NCBI RefSeq assembly: GCF_030129945.1
Contig: NZ_JARRAF010000003.1
Location: forward strand, 124,001 to 188,000
DNA length: 64,000 nt
DNA from: Parachitinimonas caeni
GTDB lineage: Bacteria > Pseudomonadota > Gammaproteobacteria > Burkholderiales > Chitinimonadaceae
Reading direction: 5' to 3'
Shown: positions 22,055 to 30,744 of the stretch, one piece after another
How the letters are laid out: each line of letters begins with the position of its first letter
How positions within the stretch are numbered: the stretch's first letter is position 1
Made by a program: the position numbers and the translations under genes
The notes under the pieces: generated by a model
Database searches by the model: none
What the model saw: only the letters and a program-made list of their open reading frames with translations
Told to the model about the DNA's origin: nothing

Positions 22055-22134
22055 ACAACCGTGCTTGCTCAAAAATGGGCTGATGATCTAAGCATACAAG
22101 CCGCTACGGTAAATGCACCACTCAGGTCACTATG

Positions 22135-22611
22135 TCATTTTACGATGCGAAGACTTGGCCGCTTACCTGATGGGGTCGGTGTCGGTGGCTCAGGCTCCTC
22201 CTCTGCAGTCTGTGGCTCATCGTCCGAAGACAAATCAACGGCCCGCAAAGGGCTAGAACTCACCGACTCAGGAACAGCCGACAAATCCCCTACTTCCGTG
22301 TTATCCGGCTCAAACGCCATTCCTTCACCATTCTCCCTTGCAAAAATTGACACAACAGCTCCAATGGGAACTGCCACATCACGGGAGACACCACCAAACC
22401 TCGCCGAGAACCGAACAAAGTCATTTCCAAGTTGCAGGGCTCGCGTTGCGTTGTAACTGATATTCAGCACAATCTCGCCATTTTTGACGTACTCCATCGG
22501 CACCTGCATACGGTCCTTTACTGCGACCACCAGATATGGCGTAAATCCATGATCGGAGCACCATTCGTGTATGGCTCTAATCAAATATGGCTTGGTCGAA
22601 ACTGTCGACAT
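22135..22611 (-). CDS. sspB: ClpXP adaptor / stringent starvation protein B
   Basis: 158 aa. SspB binds ssrA-tagged polypeptides and hands them to ClpXP. The N-terminal substrate-binding domain is clear (TKPYLIRAIHEWCSDHGFTPY, VPMEYVKNGEIVLNIS, FVRFSARFGGV, residues 7-95). An acidic flexible linker follows (about 100-145), and the C terminus (KRPSLRIVK) matches the ClpX-docking tail. It lies 23 bp after sspA with a GGAGAG ribosome site, as in the usual sspAB operon. It converges on the purM operon through the shared terminator. Confidence 0.95.
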   Translation of the reverse strand: MSTVSTKPYLIRAIHEWCSDHGFTPYLVVAVKDRMQVPMEYVKNGEIVLNISYNATRALQLGNDFVRFSARFGGVSRDVAVPIGAVVSIFARENGEGMAFEPDNTEVGDLSAVPESVSSSPLRAVDLSSDDEPQTAEEEPEPPTPTPSGKRPSLRIVK

Positions 22612-22634
22612 TGCATCTCTCCTGCCAACAGAAT

Positions 22635-23237
22635 TTACTTCCTCATCGCCTTTTCGTTGGGCGTTAGCGAATCAATAAATGGCTGGCGGCTAAAAATTCT
22701 TTCTGCGTATTTCAATACAGGCGCCATTGGCTTAGAAACCTCGACCCCGTAATGGTCAAGACGCCATAGCAGAGGGGCAAGTGCCACATCCAGCATGGAA
22801 AACTCTTCACCCAGGATAAACTTCTGCTTGGCAAACAAAGGGGCGATTTGTCCAAGGTTATCGCGAATGGTCGTTCTGCATTTCTCTGCCGCTTTACCAG
22901 TCGCGCCCTGTTCCAAAGTACGAACGTGGGCAAATAACTCACGTTCAAAATTAAACAAGAACAGGCGAGCACGCGCTCGCATGATTGGGTCTGCAGGCAT
23001 CAACTGAGGATGCGGGAAGCGCTCGTCAATATATTCGTTAATGATATTTGACTCGTACAAAACGAGATCACGCTCAACCAGCACTGGAACCTCATTGTAT
23101 GGGTTCATGACTGCCAGATCTTCGGGCTTATTGTGAACATCAACATCCACAATAGTAAAATCCATGCCCTTCTCAAACAGAACAATACGACAGCGGTGGC
23201 TGAACGGGCAGGAAGTACCAGAGTAAAGTGTCATCAT
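22635..23237 (-). CDS. sspA: Stringent starvation protein A (GST fold)
   Basis: 200 aa from ATG 23237; the next codon is also ATG, and the frame is open further upstream but without family similarity. It is an RNA-polymerase-associated protein with a glutathione-S-transferase fold: a thioredoxin-like N-terminal part (TLYSGTSCPFSHRCRIVLFEKGMDF) and an all-helical C-terminal part. SspA helps cells adapt to starvation and acid, and regulates virulence genes in several species. It is transcribed just ahead of sspB. Upstream, 144 bp separate it from petC, whose terminator at 23340-23365 implies that sspAB has its own promoter. Confidence 0.94.
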   Translation of the reverse strand: MMTLYSGTSCPFSHRCRIVLFEKGMDFTIVDVDVHNKPEDLAVMNPYNEVPVLVERDLVLYESNIINEYIDERFPHPQLMPADPIMRARARLFLFNFERELFAHVRTLEQGATGKAAEKCRTTIRDNLGQIAPLFAKQKFILGEEFSMLDVALAPLLWRLDHYGVEVSKPMAPVLKYAERIFSRQPFIDSLTPNEKAMRK

Positions 23238-23339
23238 GGTGATAAGTCTCCACCGCAAACAGCGATTAAAAAATTAATAACTCGTGGTCGGGGTAAATCT
23301 GTTTAAAACCAGATTATTGCCAAACACAAAATATAAAAA

Positions 23340-23365
23340 GGAAAAGCGGGTATGCCCGCTTTTCC
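23340..23365 (-). terminator. Intrinsic terminator of the petABC operon
   Basis: 11-bp stem GGAAAAGCGGG / CCCGCTTTTCC (23340-23350 and 23355-23365). Read on the minus strand it is followed by TTTTT. It lies 16 bp beyond the petC stop. Confidence 0.9.
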
Positions 23366-23381
23366 TCAGAGCAATTTAAAC

Positions 23382-24164
23382 TTAATGCACATCTTTCCAA
23401 TACTCCCGCTTCACCAACCAAACCATTGGTAGCAGCAAGAAGCATAGATACAACATCACCCAATACCCGACCGTCTCGCGAGTATTTTGTGCAGGCTCTC
23501 CCATCCAAACCAGGAAGTTGACCAGATCAGCAACCTTAGCATCATATTCAACAGTGTGAGCCTTTCCATCTTCCTTGATCCGTGTCAGCTCGCCAGCTTT
23601 TATAAGAACTAAGCTTTTCTCCGCATGCGTTGCAGGTCCATGCGCATCTTTGCCTCCTTCTGCCGGGTGGGAAGTAACCTTCAATTCTTGATCACCTTGC
23701 AAGTTCCAGAGAACGTGCGGCATACCAACTTTATCAAAGACGGTATTATTCCAACCAGTCGGTCGGGATGGGTCGCGATAAAAACTGCGCATATAGGTGT
23801 AAAGCCAGTCGGCACCACGAGATCGTGCGATAACGGAAAGATCAGGCGGGGCCGCCCCAAGCCAAACCTTTGCATCCTTTGCCTGCATGGCGACCTTCAT
23901 GGTTTCGCCAACTTTGTCACCTGCAAACATCAGATTTTCTTTGATTTGCCCCTCAGAAATACCAATATCCATCAGTCGGTTATAGCGCATAGCCTGAGCA
24001 CCATGACAAGACAAACAGTAATTGGTAAATAACTTGGCACCACTTTGCAATGAAGCAAGGTCCCTTGTATTCACGGGGGCCGGATCAAGCTTGACGTCTT
24101 CGTTGGCAACCGCCAGAAGCGGCACCATCGCCAAAGCAAGTAAAAACTTGCTGATCATTTTCAT
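23382..24164 (-). CDS. petC: Cytochrome c1 of the bc1 complex
   Basis: 260 aa. The signal peptide covers about residues 1-20. The covalent haem site CLSCH (about 51-55) is in NYCLSCHGAQAMRYNRLMDIG, and the C-terminal membrane anchor (about 228-248) is followed by LVKREYWKDVH. It carries electrons from the Rieske protein to soluble cytochrome c. It is the third gene of petABC, 15 bp after petB, and ends before an intrinsic terminator. The sixth haem ligand Met is expected in the region around PHVLWNLQGDQ to the C-terminal helix; I did not assign it precisely. Confidence 0.96.
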   Translation of the reverse strand: MKMISKFLLALAMVPLLAVANEDVKLDPAPVNTRDLASLQSGAKLFTNYCLSCHGAQAMRYNRLMDIGISEGQIKENLMFAGDKVGETMKVAMQAKDAKVWLGAAPPDLSVIARSRGADWLYTYMRSFYRDPSRPTGWNNTVFDKVGMPHVLWNLQGDQELKVTSHPAEGGKDAHGPATHAEKSLVLIKAGELTRIKEDGKAHTVEYDAKVADLVNFLVWMGEPAQNTRETVGYWVMLYLCFLLLPMVWLVKREYWKDVH

Positions 24165-24179
24165 ATTTTATTCCTCGCC

Positions 24180-25418
24180 TTATCCAGTTACCCGGCTTGG
24201 GACTGGTTTGGTTTTATCCATTTTGGTATACCAAGGCATTGCCAAGAAGAATCCAAAGTAAATCACGCTGAAAATCTGCGAGAGCGTGGTTCTTACAGGA
24301 GTAGCCGGTAACGCTCCAAGAATACCCAAACCAATAAAAGCTACGATAAATACCGCCAGGATCGACTTGTACAAGGTGCCGCGGTATCGAATTGACTTAA
24401 CCGGGCTGCGATCGAGCCAAGGCAGTAGCGCAATAATCATGACGGCAGCACCCATTGCTAAAACACCCCAAACCTGAGTACCAAACAAAGATGGCACTGC
24501 ACGTAAAATTGCGTAGAAAGGAGTGAAATACCAAACCGGGGCAATATGGGGGGGCGTCTTCAGCGGATCTGCGGGAATAAAGTTATTGTACTCAAGGAAA
24601 TAGCCCTTCATTTCCGGCGCAAAAAAGACAACCGCACTGAATACGATCAAGAACACTACCACGCCAAAAATATCTTTAATGGAGTAGTAAGGGTGTGAAT
24701 AAATTCCATCCAATGGCAAACCAGTCTTTTCATCCTTTGGTTGTTTCTTAATCTCAATTCCGTCAGGGTTGTTCGAGCCAACTTCATGCAATGCGATCAG
24801 ATGCAACGCTACCAGTAGTAACAAGACCAAAGGCACCGCGATGACATGCAGAGCAAAAAAGCGATTCAACGTTGCATCGGATACAACAAAATCACCTCGA
24901 ATCCAAACAGAAAGGTCGGGGCCAATTACAGGAATAGATGAAAACAGGTTTACGATAACTTGCGCACCCCAGAACGACATCTGTCCCCATGGTAACAGGT
25001 AGCCGAGGAACGCTTCGGCCATTAGGCACAGAAAAATGAGCATGCCAAAAATCCACAGTAACTCACGTGGCTTTTGATAGGAACCATATATCAATCCACG
25101 GAACATATGCAGATAAACGACGACAAAGAACATTGATGCGCCAGTTGAGTGCATATAGCGAATCAACCATCCGCCCGTCACATCACGCATGATGTACTCG
25201 ACTGAATAAAAAGCCAGATTTGCATCCGGCTTATAGTTCATTGTCAAGAAAATACCAGTTACGATCTGGATTACCAGAACCAGCATGGCCAAAGAGCCGA
25301 AGTAGTACCAAAAATTAAAATTCTTTGGTGCTACATACTTGCCCCACTGTGACTCCCAGAGTTGCGTAGCCGGAAACCGAGCATCAACCCAATCGACAAT
25401 TTGTTGTACTTTATTCAT
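24180..25418 (-). CDS. petB: Cytochrome b of the bc1 complex
   Basis: 412 aa from ATG 25418 (MNKVQQIVDWVDARFP), 13 bp after the petA stop. Integral membrane quinol oxidase subunit with eight or nine helices and two b haems. Visible hallmarks are the bis-His helices (YMHSTGASMFFVVVYLHMFRG and FALHVIAVPLVLLLLVALHLIALHEVG), the quinol-site P-E-W-like segment (here APVWYFTPFYAILRAVP), and a C-terminal extension with two extra helices, as usual in proteobacteria. Middle gene of petABC. Confidence 0.96.
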   Translation of the reverse strand: MNKVQQIVDWVDARFPATQLWESQWGKYVAPKNFNFWYYFGSLAMLVLVIQIVTGIFLTMNYKPDANLAFYSVEYIMRDVTGGWLIRYMHSTGASMFFVVVYLHMFRGLIYGSYQKPRELLWIFGMLIFLCLMAEAFLGYLLPWGQMSFWGAQVIVNLFSSIPVIGPDLSVWIRGDFVVSDATLNRFFALHVIAVPLVLLLLVALHLIALHEVGSNNPDGIEIKKQPKDEKTGLPLDGIYSHPYYSIKDIFGVVVFLIVFSAVVFFAPEMKGYFLEYNNFIPADPLKTPPHIAPVWYFTPFYAILRAVPSLFGTQVWGVLAMGAAVMIIALLPWLDRSPVKSIRYRGTLYKSILAVFIVAFIGLGILGALPATPVRTTLSQIFSVIYFGFFLAMPWYTKMDKTKPVPSRVTG

Positions 25419-25431
25419 CAGGCTAGCCTCT

Positions 25432-26025
25432 TTACTTGTCGTCACCAATCAGCAGTTTGGTTTCGCTCAAATACTTGTGCGGTGGGATATCAAGATTTTT
25501 AGGAGCGGGTACGCTTGAATAAACACGTCCAGCCAAATCAAACTTCGAACCATGGCAAGGACAGAAAAAGCCTCCAAGCCAGTCAGCTCCAAGATCTGCG
25601 GGGGCGAGATCTGGACGATATGTCGGAGAGCACCCTAGGTGGGTACAAACTCCCACGGCAACCAGAATGTTGGCATGATCCTTGATTGATCTATGCATAT
25701 TCTTACAATAGTCTGGCTGCACGCTACCCTCTGACGACGCATCAGCCAACACTTTTGCAGCTTCCAGTTTACCAAGACTTGCCATCATCTCATCGGTGCG
25801 CTTGACCATCCAAACTGGCTTTCCACGCCACTCAATGGTCACTTTCTCGCCAGGCTCCATCTTACCAACGTCAAATTCAACCGGGGCCCCGGCCGCCTTG
25901 GCACGTTCAGATGGAAACCAACTGGCGACAAATGGTACCGCTGCGCCGACCACCGCAACGCCGCCAACAGCGCCGGTTGCAACGGTCAAGAAGCGCCGCT
26001 TGCTACTGTCTATTTGATTACTCAT
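25432..26025 (-). CDS. petA: Rieske iron-sulfur protein of the bc1 complex
   Basis: 197 aa from ATG 26025; the longer frame to 26070 lacks similarity. The N-terminal twin-arginine signal/anchor is SKRRFLTVATGAVGG, matched by the tatABC operon in this window. The 2Fe-2S cluster boxes are CTHLGC and CPCHGS, with the two Cys-His pairs and the disulfide Cys all present. It takes electrons from ubiquinol to cytochrome c1. First gene of petABC; a candidate promoter is at 26073-26101. Confidence 0.96.
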   Translation of the reverse strand: MSNQIDSSKRRFLTVATGAVGGVAVVGAAVPFVASWFPSERAKAAGAPVEFDVGKMEPGEKVTIEWRGKPVWMVKRTDEMMASLGKLEAAKVLADASSEGSVQPDYCKNMHRSIKDHANILVAVGVCTHLGCSPTYRPDLAPADLGADWLGGFFCPCHGSKFDLAGRVYSSVPAPKNLDIPPHKYLSETKLLIGDDK

Positions 26026-26072
26026 AACCCAATCCCTGATCCAGATAGAAACCGAAACCCGAAAATCCAATG

Positions 26073-26101
26073 ATTTTAGCTGATCTATCCATGTAATTTA
26101 A
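26073..26101 (-). promoter_or_regulatory. Candidate promoter of petABC
   Basis: On the minus strand, -35-like TTAAAT (26096-26101) and -10 TAAAAT (26073-26078) are separated by 17 bp, giving a start about 40 nt before the petA ATG. The -35 match is weak. Confidence 0.3.
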
Positions 26102-26135
26102 GCCTTGCGGCAAAAAGGGTTATCCCAACCACACA

Positions 26136-26882
26136 CTAAATGGGGTTATCAAGATCAAAATATCTGTGCTCAAGCCCAAATTTCTGCGAAAGGTGCTCAC
26201 CTAACGCCTGCACTCCATAGCGCTCCGTTGCGTGATGTCCTGCGGCAATAAAAGCCACACCAGATTCTTTCGCCAGGTGATAACAGGGCTCAGAAGCCTC
26301 CCCCGTAATGAACACATCAACATCTAAATCAATAGCTTGCTGAAACAAATTTTGCGCCCCTCCTGTACACCAAGCTATGCGCGATACAGTGCCTTTTCCA
26401 CCCTGCACTAAAATTGGTAACCGGCATGTTACTTGTTCAAGCCTGAGCGCCAGCTCCGCCAACGCCCACTCACCACCCAAAGTTCCAATCCAGCCTATAT
26501 CCTGCTCCCCAAAGCGACCGGTTGGGGTAACCCCAAGCCGCTTGGCGAGTTGGACATTGTTTCCGAGCAGTTCATGCGAATCTAAAGGCAGGTGGTACGC
26601 AAGAAGACTTATATTCCTCGATAAAAGCCTAGCAATTCGATTGCGTTTAACACCTCTGAGCGAAGCCTCCTCATTCTTCCAAAAGTACCCGTGATGGACC
26701 AATATTGCATCAGCCCCCCAAGCCTCTGCTTGCTCAATCAACTCTAGGCTTGCGGTTACACCTGTAGCGATTCTGGTCACCTCAGACTTTCCTTCGACCT
26801 GCACTCCATTCGGGCAGTAGTCGCGATATCGCTCAACCACCAGAAGTTGTCCGGTATACTCTTCAAGCTCACGTAATAGCAT
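26136..26882 (-). CDS. Nif3-like dinuclear metal centre protein
   Basis: 248 aa, the YbgI/Nif3 (DUF34) family, of the short form without a PII-like insert. Conserved pieces are YCPNGVQVEG near the N terminus, ADAILVHHGYFWKNE (metal His pair), LLAYHLPLDSHELLGNN, FITGEASEPCYHLAKE and FIAAGHHATERYGVQALGEHL (metal ligands). Members bind two metals; a GTP-cyclohydrolase-like or damage-control role has been proposed but the function is not settled. It is transcribed toward petA. Its ATG abuts the ATG of the divergent protease gene (CATATG at 26880-26885). Confidence 0.92.
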   Translation of the reverse strand: MLLRELEEYTGQLLVVERYRDYCPNGVQVEGKSEVTRIATGVTASLELIEQAEAWGADAILVHHGYFWKNEEASLRGVKRNRIARLLSRNISLLAYHLPLDSHELLGNNVQLAKRLGVTPTGRFGEQDIGWIGTLGGEWALAELALRLEQVTCRLPILVQGGKGTVSRIAWCTGGAQNLFQQAIDLDVDVFITGEASEPCYHLAKESGVAFIAAGHHATERYGVQALGEHLSQKFGLEHRYFDLDNPI

Positions 26883-28055
26883 ATGTCGTCTGTTGATAAA
26901 TCAATGAAAAAGCTATGGCTGATTTTTGCTCAAACAACCACCGCCGGATTGGCGATCTGGTTCTTGGTCACCCTACTTAAACCCAGTTGGCTCCCTCGAC
27001 CTACATCTGAAATAGTAACCCTCAAAGAGCAGTCGTACCCTTCAAGCAAGGCGCCAATTGCAAACTCCTATCGCGATGGCGTCAAGCGGGCCATTCCATC
27101 AGTCGTAAATATCTATTCAAGCAAAGTTGTCAGAACACCGCGCCACCCGCTTCTGGATGATCCATTTTTTCGCCGTTTTTTTGGCGAAAGGCCGGAGCAA
27201 AACGACAGTCAGCAATCTTCGAGCTTGGGCTCAGGGGTTGTAGTCAGTCCACAGGGATACATCATCACCAATAACCATGTTGTTGAGTCCGCAGATGAAA
27301 TTGAAGTCGCCTTAGCTGATGGCAGAACGACAGAGGGGAAGGTTATTGGTTCAGATCCTGAAACAGACCTCGCGGTAATTAAAATTGACCTACCCGACAT
27401 TCCTTCCATCCAATTCGGACATCCCGAGCAACTGCAAGTTGGGGATGTTGTACTTGCGATTGGAAACCCGTTTGGCGTGGGGCAGACAGTAACCATGGGG
27501 ATCGTCTCGGCTCTGGGACGCTCTCAACTGGGAATCAATACCTTCGAGAACTTCATTCAGACAGATGCCGCAATTAATCCAGGCAATTCTGGTGGCGCAC
27601 TGATTGACTCAACGGGCAATTTAATTGGCATCAACAGCGCAATATATTCCAAGAGCGGTGGATCTATGGGTATAGGATTTGCGATTCCAGCAACAACTGT
27701 CCGCCAAGTCATGGAGCAACTGATTCAAGATGGTAGCGTTACGCGAGGCTGGCTTGGTGTAGAGCCTCAAGATATGACTCCTGATATAGCGAACTCGCTA
27801 AAATTGAATGCCGGGCAACAAGGCGTACTGGTAACCGGTGTGGTACGCGATAGTCCGGCCGATAGCGCAGGAATCAAGCCCGGCGATGTCCTGACCGAAA
27901 TTGCGGGAAGGAAAATTCAAGACTCCACCGAAATGCTAAACGTCATTGCCAGCTTACCCCCCAATAAGATTGCCTCTCTGAAAATTATCAGAGATAAACG
28001 TTTATTGTCGATAAACGTCACGATTGGAAAGCGCCCACGCATACAAGCCCAATAG
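26883..28055 (+). CDS. DegS/AlgW-like periplasmic serine protease
   Basis: 390 aa. One N-terminal membrane segment (about 8-30), a trypsin-like protease domain with His in TNNHVV, Asp in ETDLAVIKI and Ser in NPGNSGGALID, then a single PDZ domain (about 285-380; GWLGVEPQDM, GVRDSPAD-like block, PGDVL). One PDZ plus a membrane anchor fits DegS/AlgW rather than DegP, which has two PDZ domains. Such proteases sense misfolded porins and cut an anti-sigma factor; no rseA homologue is in the window. ATG 26883 abuts the divergent nif3-like start; ATG 26904 is an alternative. Neither has a clear Shine-Dalgarno. Confidence 0.9.
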   Translation: MSSVDKSMKKLWLIFAQTTTAGLAIWFLVTLLKPSWLPRPTSEIVTLKEQSYPSSKAPIANSYRDGVKRAIPSVVNIYSSKVVRTPRHPLLDDPFFRRFFGERPEQNDSQQSSSLGSGVVVSPQGYIITNNHVVESADEIEVALADGRTTEGKVIGSDPETDLAVIKIDLPDIPSIQFGHPEQLQVGDVVLAIGNPFGVGQTVTMGIVSALGRSQLGINTFENFIQTDAAINPGNSGGALIDSTGNLIGINSAIYSKSGGSMGIGFAIPATTVRQVMEQLIQDGSVTRGWLGVEPQDMTPDIANSLKLNAGQQGVLVTGVVRDSPADSAGIKPGDVLTEIAGRKIQDSTEMLNVIASLPPNKIASLKIIRDKRLLSINVTIGKRPRIQAQ

Positions 28056-28061
28056 CAAAAG

Positions 28062-28080
28062 GCCGCACCTTAAATGCGGC
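28062..28080 (-). terminator. Intrinsic terminator of the his-tat run
   Basis: Stem GCCGCA / TGCGGC (28062-28067 and 28075-28080) with a 7-nt loop. On the minus strand it is followed by CTTTT, so it best serves the tatC transcript. On the plus strand the T-run is poor (TCTAAAT), so termination of the protease gene is less certain. Confidence 0.7.
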
Positions 28081-28123
28081 TCTAAATAAAGAGCAATTCA
28101 AAACACTAAGTAAATGTCCGCGA

Positions 28124-28879
28124 CTAAGTGTTGGGCTCCACCAGATCTTTTTCTGGGGAGGCAATCCAAACTCTGGCGATCAACAACCCAACCTCATACA
28201 AAACCCATAAGGGTACCGCAAGCATTACCTGAGACAGTACATCGGGGGGGGTAACAATTGCTGCAATCACGAAAGCGCCAACAATTACATATGGGCGGGC
28301 CTCGCGAAGTTTCGTTACGCTAACGAATCCCATCTTCGCAAGTAATACGACGACAACAGGAACTTCGAAAGTACAGCCAAACGCCAAAAACATCCCGAGA
28401 ACAAATGAGACATATTTATCGATATCGGTAGACATCTTCACACCTTGCGGCGCGGATGTCGTCATAAATCCAAACACGACAGGAAAAACAAGAAAATACG
28501 CGAATGCCATACCTACTATAAAGAGCACCACACTGGAAGCCAATACAGGCAAAGCAAATCGCTTCTCATGCTGATATAAACCTGGTGCCACAAATGACCA
28601 TGCTTGATATAACGTATGAGGTAACGTGATGATAAATGCCACCATTGCAGTGACTTTCATTGGCACAAAGAAAGGGGTCGTAACCTCGGTGGCTATCATC
28701 TCCCCCTGTACAGGCAAAGCCTTTAGTGCCTTCAACAGGGGCAGCGCAAGTAGATGAAATATATCGTTTGACCAAGCAATAAGAGAGAAGAAGACAACCG
28801 CCAATACGACCACGGAGCGAAGCAGGCGCTGGCGCAATTCGATCAAATGAACAATCAGTGGTTGTAATTCTTCTTGCAT
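28124..28879 (-). CDS. tatC: Sec-independent translocase TatC
   Basis: 251 aa. Six membrane helices and the family signatures are visible: HLIELRQRLLRSVV at the N terminus (twin-arginine signal recognition region), YQAWSFVAPGLYQHEKRFALP with the conserved Glu, and the FGCTFEVPVVVVLL segment. It forms the receptor core of the Tat pathway that exports folded proteins. The Rieske protein in this window is an expected client. Last gene of the long minus-strand run; 26 bp after tatB. Confidence 0.96.
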   Translation of the reverse strand: MQEELQPLIVHLIELRQRLLRSVVVLAVVFFSLIAWSNDIFHLLALPLLKALKALPVQGEMIATEVTTPFFVPMKVTAMVAFIITLPHTLYQAWSFVAPGLYQHEKRFALPVLASSVVLFIVGMAFAYFLVFPVVFGFMTTSAPQGVKMSTDIDKYVSFVLGMFLAFGCTFEVPVVVVLLAKMGFVSVTKLREARPYVIVGAFVIAAIVTPPDVLSQVMLAVPLWVLYEVGLLIARVWIASPEKDLVEPNT

Positions 28880-28905
28880 ATACGGGAATAGTAAATATTT
28901 TAAGA

Positions 28906-29295
28906 TTAACGCCGATCCCGCGCAGACGAGGAACTGTCAGAATTTCGAGTTATTGTCTCTCGGCTATCTAGCAAAATATCGCCATTTACCCGACTTATCT
29001 CGTCGGAATCAGTATCTAGCGAGGGAGTAGTAAGGCTTGCAGAAACCTGGTGGAAAGTACCTTCGACATTTTGCGTTAGATTTCTTCCCGCCTCATTCAT
29101 ATCAGCCTCAATCTTACGCAAATTCTCCAACTCGATTTCTCTTGATATATCAGCCTTTACTGAGGCGACATAGCGTTGCGCTCTGCCAACAATATGACCA
29201 ATGGTTTTTGCTACCTTAGGCAATCGCTCCGGTCCGATCACGATCAGCGCAACACCACCAATTACCAGAATCTCACCAAAACTAAAATCAAACAC
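28906..29295 (-). CDS. tatB: Twin-arginine translocase subunit TatB
   Basis: 129 aa. N-terminal membrane helix MFDFSFGEILVIGGVALIVIGPERLP, carrying the GPERLP hinge typical of TatB, followed by an amphipathic helix and a long charged helix, then a Ser/Asp-rich tail of low complexity. Forms the substrate-receptor complex with TatC. Starts 2 bp after tatA. Confidence 0.95.
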   Translation of the reverse strand: MFDFSFGEILVIGGVALIVIGPERLPKVAKTIGHIVGRAQRYVASVKADISREIELENLRKIEADMNEAGRNLTQNVEGTFHQVSASLTTPSLDTDSDEISRVNGDILLDSRETITRNSDSSSSARDRR

Positions 29296-29297
29296 TG

Positions 29298-29516
29298 TTA
29301 ACGCTTATCTTTTCCAGTTACAGAGCCAGACTCCGCCTCGGCACCCGTATTTTTTATAGAACTATCCTTTACCTCTTCATCACCTTTCAAGCCTTCTTTA
29401 AATCCGCGAATACCACTACCTAAGTCTTTACCTAAGCCACTTAATTTCTTTGTACCAAAAACCAATACCACAATCACCAAAACAACAAGCCAATGAAAAA
29501 GACTAAACGAGCCCAT
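29298..29516 (-). CDS. tatA: Twin-arginine translocase subunit TatA
   Basis: 72 aa. Short N-terminal membrane helix ([20 protein letters not shown]), the FGTKKL hinge, an amphipathic helix [20 protein letters not shown], and a charged tail. It polymerises to form the Tat pore. The gene lies 13 bp after hinT and is translated closely with tatB. Confidence 0.95.
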   Translation of the reverse strand: MGSFSLFHWLVVLVIVVLVFGTKKLSGLGKDLGSGIRGFKEGLKGDEEVKDSSIKNTGAEAESGSVTGKDKR

Positions 29517-29529
29517 AATTTACTCCACC

Positions 29530-29895
29530 CTACAGCGTCAATAACTGATCAATTCCTGCTTTCAAGCCATCTTGCGACGGATTACCAATTATATGCACAT
29601 GCAGATGAAAAACTGACTGCCCGTGACTGGCCCCTGTATTGATTACAGTACGAAATCCATCTGATAGGCCAAGGCCTTTAGCCAACGAAGGCGCCTTTAC
29701 CAAAATCTTTCCTAACAATTCATGGTGCTCATCTTTCACATCAAGCATTGAGCTGATATGCAACTTTGGGATAAGCAGAAAGTGCACAGGAGCCACTGGG
29801 TGAATATCATGAATGGCGATCATCTCATCCGACTCAAAAATCTTATTTGACGGAATTGCACCATTTACAATCGAACAAAAAATGCACTGGCTCAT
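29530..29895 (-). CDS. hinT: HinT-type purine nucleoside phosphoramidase
   Basis: 121 aa histidine-triad protein. N-terminal CIFCSIVNG and the C-terminal triad FHLHVHIIG with the upstream NTGASHGQSV are as in bacterial HinT. It hydrolyses adenosine phosphoramidates. It overlaps hisE by one base and precedes tatA; this placement between hisE and tatA is a frequent betaproteobacterial arrangement. Confidence 0.93.
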   Translation of the reverse strand: MSQCIFCSIVNGAIPSNKIFESDEMIAIHDIHPVAPVHFLLIPKLHISSMLDVKDEHHELLGKILVKAPSLAKGLGLSDGFRTVINTGASHGQSVFHLHVHIIGNPSQDGLKAGIDQLLTL

Positions 29896-30227
29896 TATTC
29901 CTTAATCTCCATTCGACCGAGCTTTTCTTCGATACCCGAAATACCCTCTCTCCGGGCTAATTCGGCCAATACATCAGAAGGCCCCAACCCCTTGAATGAT
30001 AAAAGAATCATTGAGTGAAACCAGAGATCAGCAATTTCTCTAACGAGGTGAAGGGCATCTTCATCTTTTGCCGCCATAATAGTTTCAACGGCTTCCTCAC
30101 CAACCTTCTTTAGAATGGCGTCCTGCCCTTTACTAAACAGGCTAGACACATAGGAAGCGGTTGGATCCGCCGCCTTCCTACTTTCCAGGGTGTTTGCGAT
30201 GCGTTCAAGAATTTTAACGTCGATCAT
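29895..30227 (-). CDS. hisE: Phosphoribosyl-ATP pyrophosphatase
   Basis: 110 aa. Converts PR-ATP to PR-AMP, step two of histidine synthesis. MazG-like helical fold with [31 protein letters not shown], holding the Glu residues that bind Mg2+, and [10 protein letters not shown]. Separate from HisI, not fused as in enterobacteria. It overlaps hinT by one base. Confidence 0.95.
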   Translation of the reverse strand: MIDVKILERIANTLESRKAADPTASYVSSLFSKGQDAILKKVGEEAVETIMAAKDEDALHLVREIADLWFHSMILLSFKGLGPSDVLAELARREGISGIEEKLGRMEIKE

Positions 30228-30299
30228 ATTTATGGAATACCAAATAAACTTATCACTTTATAGAGGAGAAATTACAACAATATTTCACTATAAAAATGA

Positions 30300-30674
30300 T
30301 CAAGTCATCACCTTAATTACGGGAGAAATAACCTCCCACTCGCCATGACCATATCGCCTGAAAAAACAACTCTCTCTCCCCGTATGGCAGGCCACACCAC
30401 CAACTTGCTTTACCTTGATTAGGAGTACATCGCTATCACAATCAAGAAGAAATTCCTCAATTGCTTGTAAATGTCCAGACTCTTCGCCTTTTTTCCAAAT
30501 CTTATTGCGGGAGCGAGACCAATAATGGGCAAAGCCTGTCTCAACAGACAGTTTCAATGTCTCTCTGCTCATCCAGGCCATCATCAAAACTTTGTTAGAA
30601 ACGACGTCCTGTGCAATGACGGGAACCAAACCATCATTGTTCCAGCAAATCGCTCCCAACCAATTCTCAGACAT
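30300..30674 (-). CDS. hisI: Phosphoribosyl-AMP cyclohydrolase
   Basis: 124 aa from ATG 30674 (TTG 30686 is upstream but less likely). Opens the PR-AMP adenine ring, step three. Visible are VPVIAQDVVSNKVLMMAWM, HYWSRSRNKIWKKGEESGH, LDCDSDVLLIKVKQVGGVACHTGRESCF with the zinc- and Mg-binding Cys and Asp residues. Stand-alone form; hisE follows 72 bp downstream. Confidence 0.95.
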   Translation of the reverse strand: MSENWLGAICWNNDGLVPVIAQDVVSNKVLMMAWMSRETLKLSVETGFAHYWSRSRNKIWKKGEESGHLQAIEEFLLDCDSDVLLIKVKQVGGVACHTGRESCFFRRYGHGEWEVISPVIKVMT

Positions 30675-30744
30675 ATATGCTTTCAAAAATGCAACACCGT
30701 CAGATGGATCAATTTTTCACCAGCAGAATCCACCGTGAGCTAGA

